A stretch of DNA of 64,000 nucleotides from Drechmeria coniospora (Eukaryota; Ascomycota; Sordariomycetes; Hypocreales; Ophiocordycipitaceae): NCBI RefSeq assembly GCF_001625195.1, contig NC_054389.1, forward strand, positions 3,654,520-3,718,519. The letters run 5' to 3'. The notes below the pieces were generated by a model. That model was not told the origin of the DNA. It was given only the letters and a program-made list of their open reading frames with translations, and searched no databases. Every line of letters begins with the position of its first letter. Position 1 is the first letter of the stretch. A program made the position numbers and the translations under genes. Positions 44,797-55,945 of the stretch are shown here, piece by piece.

Positions 44797-47304
44797 ATGT
44801 CCTCGGACAGCTTCATACCGACTGGCGCCGTCGAGCCCACCATTGCAGATACATCTTCGCCTGAAAATCACCTCCAGTTGGCCGTCGAGTTCGGTACTGA
44901 TCCTGGAGCCACCATCTACGCTCCTCCTTCAGCTCCTGAACCGGGCTTTATGGCAGCAGAACGGCCTGGATATGCTGGTTCACCTCAGCCAAACACGGCT
45001 TTCGCCACGACGAGCCATGTCTTCACCCATGACCACAGCGCCCTGAGCCTCGTACCACATCTCGCCGACCATAGATCTGCCGCATTCTCACCCCCCAGCG
45101 TGGCTCTCAACACCACGTCGGCATGGCAGTATGGAGAAGACGTCTCCGGCTTTGGCCAACTCCACGGTAGCCTGGACAATTCACCGCATGCTGTCGGCCA
45201 TGAATCCGACGCATTGCCGCTCCCTGCTATTCCCTACAACACGACGTCGGCATGGCAGTATGGAGAAGGAGGTGTCTCCAACCATGGCCACAGCGGTCTG
45301 GACTACCCACCGCATCCTTTCAGTCATTCATCCAGCATTTTCTCACCCGCCGGCATACCCAGTTTGCCTATCAATACGACGTCGTCATGGCAGCATGACG
45401 AAGTCGTGTCTAGTCTTGGCTATGACAACCTGGATTTCCCACTTTATCCTGTCGGGCATGAATCCAACGCATTCCCACCTCCCGGCATGCCCATCAACGC
45501 GACGCCACCATGGCAGTTTGAAGAACTCATGCCAAGCCATAGCCCCCCCTTCAACAGCCAGGTGCCTTTCCTGGACCCTGATGCCGACCCTGCTTCCTGG
45601 TCAGGGCTGGAGGCACCATTAGACAGCTCCTCATCACCGATCGCCGACGTGGGAGCCACATCTCTACACCGCCAGCCTCCCTATTCCAACCTGCCCATGC
45701 AGCTGTCTGCCGCTGGTATTCCGGCAGATCAGACACCCCGGCACGTCTCTGTATCCTCCGGGTACTCCAGGCCCTCATCGTCGTCATCGACGACAAATGA
45801 CGTTGATGACGCCGCCTGGCAATCCATCTTGCCCATCTTTCATGCCCCAGCTTCCGGACAGCGCGCTTTCCCCGACCCGCCGGCCGCCGCTGGCGAGCTA
45901 GATATGGGCTCCCCCCCGGCCCTCCTCCCCTCGGCCGTGCCGCCCATCTCGCACCCGGCCCCTGTGCCGACTCCGCCCCTTGCTGAAAATGACGCTACTG
46001 CCTCCGTTCCATTTGTGAACAGATCCCGCTCTTGCGTTCCCACGGCAGCCGTGCAGCTTGGCTTCGAAATGGTCGACCGTCAACAGCAGCATGCCTTCCT
46101 CGATCCCTCCTGGGTTCGACAACGTGCCGAATCCCAGCAGGCAGACATCCGGCTCCTGCGCGCGACCATGGACCGTATCAAGCACCGGTGGGCCACGGAG
46201 AAGTCAATCATGAGACGAAACTTGGGGCTTCTCAAAGATCAAATTCATCGGCTGCGTGTCGAGAATCTGATGATGAGGTCCGCTGCTTGCCACGTTCCTG
46301 ATGGCCATGCCACGAGCCGAAACGATGGCGGTGGGGACAGTGTCACCGGTGTCGACTCCTCGCCCGATTCCATGGCCGCCCGATTGTCGCCTGTCACAGC
46401 ACAGCAGGCCGGCAGTTTTCTGTTTGAGCGCCCGCCTTCGCCTCCCGGGTCCTGGCCCCGACACTCTCCGATCCCGGGAAGCCCTTGCCAATATGTCGGC
46501 GAGCAGAGAATCCCTTCGAACCAGACCGAGGATGTTGTGGTCCGTACGGTCGTGGACGTCTCGGAGATATACCCCGAACTCGATGGAATACCCATCAGGT
46601 TGGCCACGATTTTGCGCCCCACGTTTCAAGACACGTCCACTGTCCCCAGCGGCCTCGATTCTGCGGTTGCACCGGCCGGCCGCAGGTCGCCATCGGCGCG
46701 CTGCCTCACCCACGACGCCCCGACCTCGGACTGCTCTGTCATGCAAGAGTCGGTCGCCGATGATTCCAGTCTAGACTTGCAAGCCGGTTCCGCCGCCGCA
46801 GGCGAGCTCCTCACCAGCCGGTCCATCCAGTGCATCCCGTCTACGGCGCAGATGCACCCATCCACATCCCAGCAAGAAGTATCCAGTCCAGTAGGCGACA
46901 GCATCGCGGTTCCTGATGTCCAGTACGTCCACGGCGGCGAGATGGACCGTGGCGTCGAGGAGAGAGGCCACCTGGAGCCTACCGACGATGTGCCCCTCCG
47001 TGGACCCCTGATGATGCAGAGCATTCCTGCCGACGACGACCTGTTCATGATGCAGCTAAACGAAAGGCTTGCTTCCATCTCCGGCGGGCAGGGGGCCGTG
47101 CCCTATGTCCTCCAGTCTTCGGAGCGGAACTTGGAGCTAGCTGCGAGCCCGGCCGGTCCTGCTTCCCCAATAGGTGAAGCCAACGACGCATCTGGCAGCG
47201 ATGTTGTGTGCCACGGTTGTGAGATGTCTTCTACATGTGCGAGCCATGATGCAGACGGAGCCGCCGCCGGCGAGCTCAGCCCGACAGCTGATCGCTCTGA
47301 GTAG
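44797..47304 (+). CDS. Large disordered orphan protein with Trp-centred repeats and a coiled coil
   Basis: A single exon of 835 residues. I chose the ATG at 44797 (context CAAAATGTCC) over the in-frame ATG at 44605 because the latter adds only leader-like sequence. Residues about 105-250 hold four imperfect repeats of 41-45 residues, each marked NTTSAWQYGE, NTTSAWQYGE, NTTSSWQHDE or NATPPWQFEE. The middle is Pro/Ser-rich and disordered. Residues about 427-493 are predicted helical, with heptad spacing (RLLRATMDRIKHRW, MRRNLGLLKDQIHRLRVENL), like a short dimerising coiled coil without an obvious basic DNA-binding region. The C-terminal third is acidic and disordered. No known domain was recognised. 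The coiled coil and acidic tails would suit a nuclear or scaffold protein, but that is inference. Confidence 0.75.
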   Translation: MSSDSFIPTGAVEPTIADTSSPENHLQLAVEFGTDPGATIYAPPSAPEPGFMAAERPGYAGSPQPNTAFATTSHVFTHDHSALSLVPHLADHRSAAFSPPSVALNTTSAWQYGEDVSGFGQLHGSLDNSPHAVGHESDALPLPAIPYNTTSAWQYGEGGVSNHGHSGLDYPPHPFSHSSSIFSPAGIPSLPINTTSSWQHDEVVSSLGYDNLDFPLYPVGHESNAFPPPGMPINATPPWQFEELMPSHSPPFNSQVPFLDPDADPASWSGLEAPLDSSSSPIADVGATSLHRQPPYSNLPMQLSAAGIPADQTPRHVSVSSGYSRPSSSSSTTNDVDDAAWQSILPIFHAPASGQRAFPDPPAAAGELDMGSPPALLPSAVPPISHPAPVPTPPLAENDATASVPFVNRSRSCVPTAAVQLGFEMVDRQQQHAFLDPSWVRQRAESQQADIRLLRATMDRIKHRWATEKSIMRRNLGLLKDQIHRLRVENLMMRSAACHVPDGHATSRNDGGGDSVTGVDSSPDSMAARLSPVTAQQAGSFLFERPPSPPGSWPRHSPIPGSPCQYVGEQRIPSNQTEDVVVRTVVDVSEIYPELDGIPIRLATILRPTFQDTSTVPSGLDSAVAPAGRRSPSARCLTHDAPTSDCSVMQESVADDSSLDLQAGSAAAGELLTSRSIQCIPSTAQMHPSTSQQEVSSPVGDSIAVPDVQYVHGGEMDRGVEERGHLEPTDDVPLRGPLMMQSIPADDDLFMMQLNERLASISGGQGAVPYVLQSSERNLELAASPAGPASPIGEANDASGSDVVCHGCEMSSTCASHDADGAAAGELSPTADRSE

Positions 47305-48691
47305 CAATGCAAGATGCACTTCCAAGGCGACATGCAACTCTGCTGGTCTCTTGGGTCAGAAGCCCTTCGGAGGGGTGGTAGACTTTACATCAGAAACGAA
47401 GCATCACGTTTTAATGTACGTCTCGTCTTGGACAACGACAGAGTTCTCGTCTCCTCTCGGACCTGATTCTTCACCTAGCGAGGCAGCGCCATGCATGCTA
47501 GAAGTTTGGCTGCCTCGCCTCGTTTCAATGGGATATGCATCTCACTTTTTTTTCAACGGCGCAGGCTATGACATGGGGGCGTTAAGGCATAGAAATTTTG
47601 AGGGGGTTGATCCCTGTCCCTTGGAAATAGATGTACATTGATTCGGGGCAGGTCTTCGGAGATGGCGCATAGATGGTTTATTCATAGGCTACGACATATG
47701 AGCCTGGAGTGTAGGTTTATGACTTCAAAGGATGGAGAGCATAGCCTCAGCGTTTGCTATTTGGCGTTGACAGGTTGTGTTTTCAATGCCGTTCTCACTC
47801 TTGAAAAGCAAATTCGTCCTTCTATGGAATCGCTCCCCAGAAGATGAGGCATTTCGAATCCATACGTTTGACACGAGCAAGTATGGCCTAACGCTTCGAA
47901 TGTTTAAAGTCTCCAGCCTGCATCCTGTCTACCGACTTCTCCCCCCCGGCACTGCCGAGTTGAGGGAGGAAGGGAGAGGCACGGCTGAAACCGACTTCAG
48001 ACTTGGCGGCCTCAACATAGCCGATGAAGTGTCTGCTAGAATAATTCACAACCTTGCCATGAGGCGGTGAAGCGGATATTGTGGGAGAAGAGATATCGGA
48101 GGCGCCAACGCAGGACGATGGACATACCCGTCACTCAAGGGACCAGGCGAGGAATCGCAATTTCTGCCTCCTCTACACTCGCTGCACGTATCATGTACAC
48201 CAATAAAATGCACGTACTATCGATACTTTTTACGCACGAAATCATATAATAGCACCGTACGTATGTTCATTCACCTTGAACAAGGCACCGAGCAAGTTGG
48301 CTGGGTCGCGAGGCTGATGTGCCGAGCTTCCTGTGTACAAGTACCCTCCACAGTCAGACGGTACCGTCTACCAATAGTCTATCCATCCATCACCCCGCCT
48401 GCATCATCAAAACCTGTGCGACATGAGGCAGCATGAAGCAGATCAAGTCGACTCAACAAAGGCGCAACAACGAGGCCCCCTCTCCAAAGGGCCCTCACTC
48501 CGCCTCACCCGCTTGCCCGCCTCGCGCACGCCCCGTCGCTCCAGTGCAGGCCTACATGCATACAGGCATACATAGAAATATAGAAGTGTATGGGTGCAGA
48601 TTATCTGTATAGGCTCGCCACAGTTGGGACACCCGATGCGGAGGGCGCCAAAAACCAAGCCGATTCTGTAGGTATCCAAGCCTCAAGGGTT
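47305..48691. other. Spacer between convergent genes
   Basis: Contains the 3' flanks of the plus-strand orphan gene and of minus-strand ATG3. Short frames only; no gene. Confidence 0.45.
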
Positions 48692-49914
48692 TCAGACGCC
48701 CATGGTGAAGTCATGCTCGATGCCAGGCGTGACGCTGGCCATGAACTAGGGGGGGAGGGAAGGGGGGAGTCAGCGAAAGGCGAGGCCAGAGAGTGGGGGT
48801 GAAGGCGAACCTTGAGAAAAACGACGAGATACTGGTCGACGCGGATGGCGACGTCCTGCTCATCAGCTTCGACGCCTTGGACCTCCTCCCATTCGTCCTT
48901 GTCGGCCGGCTCCTGCGCGCTCTTAACTTGCAGCTTGCCCAGGTCGTTGACGACGGAGCCGAGGCCCGGCGCGTCGGCGTCGGCAGCAGCAATAGGTTGG
49001 GAGGCTCGAAGCTTGTCCCGACGGAGGCGCAGGGCGGCGTCGGCGCGGTCGAGTAGCGTCTTCATCACCGAGGCGTGCTTGCACGGGTGGACGCTGGCCA
49101 TCTTGACGTTGTTGGCGAAGAAGGGGAAGTCCTCGAGCGTCACCGTCTTGTCCTTGTAGTCGCCGACGATGTCGTCCATCATGCTGTGCGGCGGGAGGGG
49201 CTGGCCGGTGGAGAGGTAGCCCGACAGGTACAGGCGCGGGGTCCGATAGTAGGGCGTGTAGACAATGTACAACGTGTATGCGCGACGGCCACTGGCGAAG
49301 CTGTTAGCGAGACGGATTTGGCTGTCGAGGGGGGCGCGGGGAGGGCCAAAGAGGGCGACCTGCCTGTTCTTGGAGTCGGAGCCGACATCTCGGATGATGG
49401 CGTCGTCGTCGTCGTCGTCATCGTCCATGTCCGGGATGTCGTCATCGTCGGGGTCCGTGGCATCGCCGAGGTTGCCGCTGTCGTCGACGGTGCGTACATC
49501 CCTCGCCTTCAGCGGTTGCGAGCTCGTCAGGCCGCCGGTGCGCAGCCAGCCATCGTCGTCGGACTGGCTGCCGGGGGTGCGGGGCTTGGAATCCTTAAAG
49601 TCGTTGAAATCCTCACCGTCGCCCACGACGGCCTCCTCGTGGCCGGCGTCGCCGGCGAAATCGTCGTCTAGCCGGCGGTGGCACGGCACGTTTCGCGTGA
49701 CGAGATACTGCTTGTCGGGCGGCAGGTAGCTGACACGGCGGGCATCGTCATCGGCTTGGCCCCAGGACCAGGTTGGGAACTTGTAGACGAGGTAGTCGCC
49801 AGCGGCGAGGAACTCGTCGGGTGTGATCTGGCCCGTCTGGCGGAAGGTTGATGTGTGCGACACCGGCGTGTACCGGTCGCGAAGGGTGTTGACGGTCGAC
49901 TTGATGTAATTCAT
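48692..49914 (-). CDS. ATG3: Autophagy E2-like conjugating enzyme Atg3, two exons
   Basis: Minus strand, exons 49914-48811 and 48745-48692, 385 residues. The start is [18 protein letters not shown], the conserved amphipathic membrane-sensing helix. [16 protein letters not shown] and FPTWSWG follow. The catalytic motif [17 protein letters not shown] places the thioester cysteine at residue 278. The C-terminus FLK / [17 protein letters not shown] is restored only by splicing out 48746-48810 (GTTCGC ... CCTAG). Atg3 passes Atg8 from Atg7 to phosphatidylethanolamine during autophagosome growth. It is longer than yeast Atg3 because of an acidic flexible loop with a run of eight Asp; WLRT in that loop could serve as an Atg8-interacting motif. 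Confidence 0.95.
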
Positions 49915-50540
49915 GCTTCGTAAGTGAAGTGGCAAGAACTCGACGGACGGTTTGGTTGATATGGATGTTGGGGGTTGGTGTCGGTGTCGGTGTCGGCGTC
50001 GGCGTCAGTGTCGGCGTCGGAGTCAGTGTCGGCGTCGGTGTCGGTGTCGATGTCGGTGTCGATGTTGGCTGCGTACGCTATACTCGCACTCCTTCGGTTC
50101 GCATGTAGCGGCACGGTTCGAATCCGTTCCTTGTTTCTGTCTTGGGGATAATTCTGTTCGCTTGTACGGTTGCAGACGACCAGCGTCGTCCGGCCACAGG
50201 CATCGATCAACGAGTTGGATGCTGAATAAGCTGTATTTCGGCGACGTCCCTGGCGAGCGGTAATATGGAGTGGAGGAGAAGGAGGGGGGGTCCGAAGGGA
50301 GATGGGACGAGTAGAGCACAGCGAGGACGGTCAGGTCGGTCAGGTCACGACAGTTCGCTCTCCCTGTGACGCTCGCTACCTGGTGATGGATGGGAAGGAA
50401 GGTGGCGGGAAGGGTTCACGGAAGACGATAGCACGAGCTGCCAGGCACCACCGGGAGGAGTCACATGGCGAACGATGACGCTGGGGGGAGGGGGATGGGA
50501 GGGGGCTGGTCCGGGTCAGGTCCAGGCCCCAGCAGAGGGG
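49915..50540 (-). promoter_or_regulatory. Leader/promoter of ATG3 with a GTCGGT repeat
   Basis: Just upstream of the ATG (minus strand) is a GTCGGT/GTCGGC hexamer-like array at 49978-50068, then mixed sequence. GGTTCGAATCC near 50115 resembles a tRNA B box but is not in a tRNA. Confidence 0.5.
49978..50068. repeat. GTCGGT/GTCGGC simple repeat
   Basis: About 90 bases of imperfect hexamers GTCGGT, GTCGGC, GTCAGT and GTCGAT, 64-154 bases upstream of the ATG3 start, probably inside its 5' UTR. Confidence 0.85.
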
Positions 50541-51330
50541 CACGCACACAACGGAGTACTTACGGTATACCTAGTAATACATAGGTACTCTTACGATACG
50601 GCTTGCAGCAGCGGTATTCGGTGCTTGGCTGGTACCGAGTACAGGTATTAGCCGGTGAGGATGCAGGTACATCAAGTAATACTTGGTTGTGCAGTTAGTT
50701 GAACATGTACTTACTTGGCACTGGGTGAACAGCTATCTTATTATGGAGTACTCTGCACTCTGTAGGTAATGCTGAGTATAAGTACTACGTGGCATACATA
50801 CTTACTGTACTCACCTAGGTACCTAGTAGGTACCTGGTAGGAATTACTTGTACTGTAGGTACTAGGTAGGCACTAAGTTATCTACCTGCCTAGTACCTAT
50901 CAAGTACCCCTATCTAAGCAGTGCTCAGTACCAACAATACCCAGTAAGTACACCCAACAAGAAGTCCGTACCAGCAGTAATATAATAGCTGTTAGTAGGT
51001 TGTGATGGCCCACTGGGCGCTGCCGATGTTAGTGCTTGCGTGTGTTATAAGCTGGCGGGCGTGGTGCTCTGGAGAGATACTAACAACCCTAATAACTAGG
51101 TACCTGAAGCCTAATACTAACTACAGAGGTACCTACCTAGGTACCTACCTATGCACCTTGGTACCTTCGTTCTACATGTACAGAAGAATGTAGTCATTGT
51201 AATATTAGCGAGACTTCAAACATGCACAAGTTCGAAGTAAGCTCGGCAGTGCTGAGATGCAGCATTGCGAGGTGTTCAGGGATCGGTACCTGCTACGTGC
51301 CGACTCCGTACGGAGTACCTCATGTCAAGA
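50541..51330. repeat. GTAC-rich intergenic repeat island 6
   Basis: Dense ACCTAGGTAC, GGTACC, AAGTAC and GTACTT motifs, with the perfect palindrome ACTCCGTACGGAGT at 51303-51316. This island is richer in CCTAGGTAC-type variants than the others. No gene. Confidence 0.7.
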
Positions 51331-51618
51331 TCCGCCGGAAAGGTCGCGGTGAGAGCTGCAAGAGGGTTGCGACGCAACACAGTGCCTGGCGGCCCGACGG
51401 ACCGGTTCAAGGGGACGCAGGTTTGATCGGAGCCTGGGTTCTGACGCTTCTATGGCATGGTACGTTTGTTGTATTCATGCAAACATGTGACGTGTGCAGG
51501 TCGAAGCGGGCGCCAAAGCATGGAATGGGATGAATATCGTGGTATCATGATGGGACAGAATCCTAGAAACGTTGCGGCAAGTAGGTACAGGACAGGTCTG
51601 CCCGGTGGTAGCAGCCTC
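51331..51618. other. 3' flank of CWC24
   Basis: Short spacer that probably holds the 3' UTR of the minus-strand CWC24 gene. No separate gene. Confidence 0.4.
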
Positions 51619-52736
51619 TCACGCTTCCTGCCCCCCCTCTGCCCCTCCCTCCCCTTCCCCTTCCTCCTCCTCGCTCACTTCCTCTCCCGCGTCCATTGCC
51701 TCCCGTCTCCTCCTGGCTGCCCGTTCCCGCTTCCGTTCCAGCAACATCTTGAGTCGCTTGGCTCCGTTGAAGACGCCACTCGTCCCCGAACCGCATGCGG
51801 CGCAGGTTGGGTCTCGCCTGAACCGCTTCAGCGCGCACCCTTCGCAGAAGTAGTGGCCGCACCTCGTCACGATCGGCTCCTTGTAGGGGCCCCTGCAGAT
51901 GATGCAGGAGAAGGGAATGTTCTCGAGCATGGCCTCCTCGGCGTCGTCGTCGTCGTCGTCCTTTGATCTGTCGCGGTTCGCACTGGCCACCACCGTGCCG
52001 GCGAGGTTCTTTCCCTTGCTCACGTTTTCCCACTCCTTGTCCAGCTGCCAGCCCTGCTTGTAGTCCTCCCGGCTGTGTAGATATTTACTGCAAGACGCAC
52101 CCCCATGTGAGCCGATGCACGCTGGGAGAGTCAAAGGGGAAATGGGGCCACGTACCAGTTATCGCCGAAGCCGCAGAAGCCTGTGACCTTGAAATCCTTG
52201 CATACGTCGGGAGCAAAATCGGTGACGGTGATTGTCCGGATGTTGGTCGGCGCCTTGATCGGCCCAACCGTCCGTTGCGGAGCGTCGGGATTCTTCTGGA
52301 TGAAGGTGGCACGGTTCGCGAGGCCCTTGTATGTGCCATCGGACTTTTCGTCCTTGGAAACGAATCTCGTGGATCCAAGGAGCTTCTTGGAAGAGAGCCC
52401 ATCGTCGGCAGCTTCGTCGTACCAGTTGCTTGATTTCGTCGCGTCGTTGGCATTCGTGATGGGAACGCTTCGGTCTGCCGTAAACGCCGGCGCCACATGG
52501 TCCCTGCCACCGCCATTGACTCCTCGAGAGTGGACAGCAACCGAAGCGTTCTTCTTCCTTCGCTTGATGCGCTGGCCTGCTTCGTCCTCGGATGACGAGA
52601 AGTCGCTGTCGCTGTTGGCTGCTGGCGGCGTCGCTGGTCGCTTTCTCAAGCTGGCTTTTCCTTTGGCACCTCTCCGCTTGAACACGGCAACGGGCACGGG
52701 AGCGCCTTCGGCAGGTGAGGGACCCGAATCAGCCAT
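51619..52736 (-). CDS. CWC24: Pre-mRNA-splicing factor Cwc24, two exons
   Basis: Minus strand, exons 52736-52156 and 52087-51619, 349 residues. A basic, Ser-rich N-terminus (KRRGAKGKASLRKRP) leads to the CCCH zinc finger CKDFKVTGFCGFGDN / CKYLH (about residues 180-198), which is split by the intron so that the third cysteine codon TG|T spans the junction. After an acidic DDDDDD stretch comes the C3HC4 RING finger CIIC ... CGHYFC ... C ... CAAC (residues 255-292). The C-terminus is Arg-rich, then Glu-rich. Cwc24 binds the activated spliceosome near the 5' splice site before the first catalytic step. The CCCH plus RING order is diagnostic (human RNF113A). All zinc ligands are present. Confidence 0.94.
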
Positions 52737-53560
52737 GGCGTTGGTCAAGGATATGCAGCAATGGCATGCGAAGGACGAAGTTTGATTCGAACTGAAGCTC
52801 GAGTTGTTCCACTCGAAGGTGGCATGTCCTGGCCGAGGTCGATGACAAATATCACTAATAAATGGCTGACTCTCCTGAACAATCTAACAGTACTGTACGG
52901 AGTAGTTGTACTAAGTAGTAGTGCGTAAGTAATAAGTACTCCGTATGTACTCGGTACTCCGTACTTCGTACCTACTGTAAGTACAAGTGCAGGTACTCTC
53001 TGGCAGCACTTGTACAAGTCCTAAGCTCAGGACCCTTAGTAATACTGATTTGTACGGAGTAAATGTGCGCAAGTACAGTAAGTACAACTACAACCACTTA
53101 CTTGCAGCACGGAGTACGGAGAACCTACTACGTACCTACTAGGTGCTTACTCACAATAAGTAATTGTAGTGCAAGTAAGTACTCTGTACAAGGAAGTGTA
53201 TAGTAAGTGGCACGGAGTATTAATACTCCGTGCATTGCTTGTTCGTAAGTACTCCGTATACATACCGTACTTATCCTTCCACGCACTTGGTACTTGCACT
53301 GTAGGTACATGTACGGAGTACAGTACTAGTAGTTTACAGGTCCTTGGCGCCAAGATACGGGATAGTGCCGAGCGGAGTGCTTGCGTGCCGGATAATAAGT
53401 AATACTCCGTACTCTGTACTTTAAAGTCCAGGTGCCGTACTTACAGTACTTCTTGTAATTACTTCCTTGTCTTACTTGCAGTTGTATTTGTATTATTGAA
53501 AGTGTACACTTATTTGTAAGTAATTACAGCACGGAGCACTTCAGTAGTCCATCGACCAAC
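52737..53560. repeat. GTAC-rich intergenic repeat island 7
   Basis: Starts about 150 bases upstream of CWC24. GTACTCCGTAC and TACGGAGTA copies near 52895, 52935-52965, 53055, 53110, 53225-53260 and 53405. No gene. Confidence 0.65.
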
Positions 53561-54940
53561 CATAAGCACTTTGTACTTGTGTGAGTGTCCGCGCATGTGC
53601 GCGGCACGCGCTTTTGCTGATCATGCAAGAACAAACCATCACCAGCAGTCGCGATGATTACCAACATCAAGACCTCGGTCAGACGTCTTCATACGCTATA
53701 TACTATTACAAAGCATTTACTTCAGCCATTTCACGTGTAAAGTTATGTACGTACACTCACACACGCATGCTTGGTAGCAAGGATACGTATGGAGTACCAG
53801 TGCACGTGCTCTCATTGACTGTCCTTAATGGCGGGGCTGCAATGTAGCATTTCGCGGTGACATCCCTCCGAAGAAGCTACCCGGGAGGGGTCTCAATTTG
53901 TCACCGCCAGCAACTTTATGTGTCGACTCTGAAAGTCTCTAAAATTGCGTCCATTACAAGCACAGGAGCTCATGAGAATGAACTGCTACGCTTGAGAGGT
54001 ACTCACGGCGAACTGGGGAGGGGGGGGGGCTATGTCGTCCTGTCATTGTTGTTCATGCGGATTGTTGATCGTGAATGTGGATTTCGAGCGACTCGCATGT
54101 GTAAACACGACTAAGTAAAAGACACGGATATGGCATGGGAGCGGCCGTAATATACGTACATAGAAACCACCCAAAGCTGCATACGAGCTCGGTATTGCGC
54201 AAGTCATAATATGTGGTCGTATCAATTTGCGACTTCCTTGGCATTGTACGTGCTTGTTTAAATAAAACACATAATATGACCAGATTGGATCAGGAAATTG
54301 TCACTGCGTTGTGCCCACACGTACCACTACGTCACTCTCCTCGCAAATCACGTTACTCTCGGTGAAGCTCCTCCAATTTTTGGAGAGATTAAAGACCGAC
54401 GATGAACCAGAGCTCTCTGTTCCTCTCACGAGCTGGCATTGTCATGTGAGCAGTGATTCATTGCCGTTACTCATGCTTGCACGTAAGTACATCCAAGTAC
54501 GTACTTCATTCGCCGTACCTACACATGTCCTCACGGACAAGTCCTTGCAAGATATTGTGTACCCATGTTTTGCAGCTGCGCTCGTATCTCCTCCCTCCTC
54601 ATCGCGACACTCCACTGTGACACGGCGACGGCGACGGTGGGTGGGATGTATGCATGTGAGCAGGTACTGAAGCCTAGCTGAGAGCCCCCTCCTACCAGAG
54701 CGCCCTCCCGACCAACATCTCACCCACACACCCTCCGGCTCGGCTTCACATTCAACCACCCACGTTTACCGTTCCCATAATCTGTTGCTTCCGCCAACGA
54801 GCGACATTCACCCCCCGTTCACGGCTGCCACTACGGCTCTCTCGCCTCCTTGCCATCTGCCTCAATCTCCACCAGCGGACCGGCATCACCAGCAGCCTTT
54901 CACGGAAGCTTAGCTGCTGGTATCGCCTCCAAGAACCGTA
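53561..54940. other. Gene-poor spacer
   Basis: Mixed sequence with a G run at about 54017-54028. Short frames only; no gene. Confidence 0.4.
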
Positions 54941-55100
54941 CGCTACAGTAGGTAGTACGCTTGCTTGCCGTACCACACGTATCAATCCTTATAACACAGG
55001 TACTAGAAGTACTTGCTGCATTGTACGGAGTACGGAGTACTTGCACTAGGTATCACCACAACCGCAAGTACGGAGTACTTGTACAATATTGTCTCACTTG
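54941..55100. repeat. Small GTAC-motif patch
   Basis: GTACGGAGTACGGAGTACTTG near 55023-55043 and AGTACGGAGTACTTGTAC near 55067-55084. Confidence 0.65.
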
Positions 55101-55945
55101 CAGCCTCGCTCGCGACTGGCCCTCCCTACGGGGCGCTGTCATTATCATCCACTCCCCTCCTTTCAACTTCATCCTCCCCCTCCTCGACCCGTCCTGTGCT
55201 CCTGCTGAGCTGAGCGCATTGCCCGACCGAGGAGAAGTCGAGTCTGTCACGACAAGCCGAGCAAGTCACGCCGCCGAGAACCATCCGTCAACTCACCTCC
55301 GGCCCTTCTCAATCGCATTGTTTTTCTTTGTCTGGAACTAGCCGGAAAAACAAATCGACCGCTGCGAATAATAATAATAATATCGCACTACCGAGCACGA
55401 CCACGAGCACAAAACAAACGGGCTCCACCACCCACCCGGCCAACACATCCTTAGTAGGCATCTAGTGGCAGAGCCTACCCTAAGTGTGCTTGCTGCCACT
55501 GCTAGCCTCTAGCTCATTCCACCACTCCAGAACAAGAAACGTCGGCCCACAACCTCCTACTGGTCGAGGCATCATCCTTCTCGTTCTGTTTATTTCTCCC
55601 ATCGCATCGTCGGTTCAATTCCCACACCCGGCCACTTGCCCACGATCTCTTTCCGGGCTCTGGCTTCCTTCGCCGCCGCTCGTTCCTGGTCCCGGAAGAG
55701 TTTGCCTTCGCACCCCCCTTTCGTCTCCGGCACCTCACGCAAGAGGCCACGCGGTGCTGCCCAAGCGTCACGGTAACCCGCGACCGAGCCTGATCATCTT
55801 GCCTGTCCCGTCTGACACATCCGACGTACCGCCGCCCCAACCGCCGCCGAGGTCCTTCCGCCTTTTTTTTTTTTTCGTTCCTTCGCAATCTTGATGCCCT
55901 CACAAAGTTGGTAGAGGGTCTTCTGTCGAGCCACCCTTCACCAGG
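55101..55945 (+). promoter_or_regulatory. Promoter and leader of the apsA/NUM1 gene
   Basis: C/T-rich leader with an AAT trinucleotide run at about 55368-55382 and 13 consecutive T at 55863-55875 shortly before the ATG at 55946. Pro/Ser-rich frames here are leader artefacts. Confidence 0.5.

Noticed and set aside
50100..50150. tRNA-like B box GGTTCGAATCC near 50115
   Set aside because: No A box, D arm or matching acceptor stem at the right distance; the T stem has only four of five pairs.
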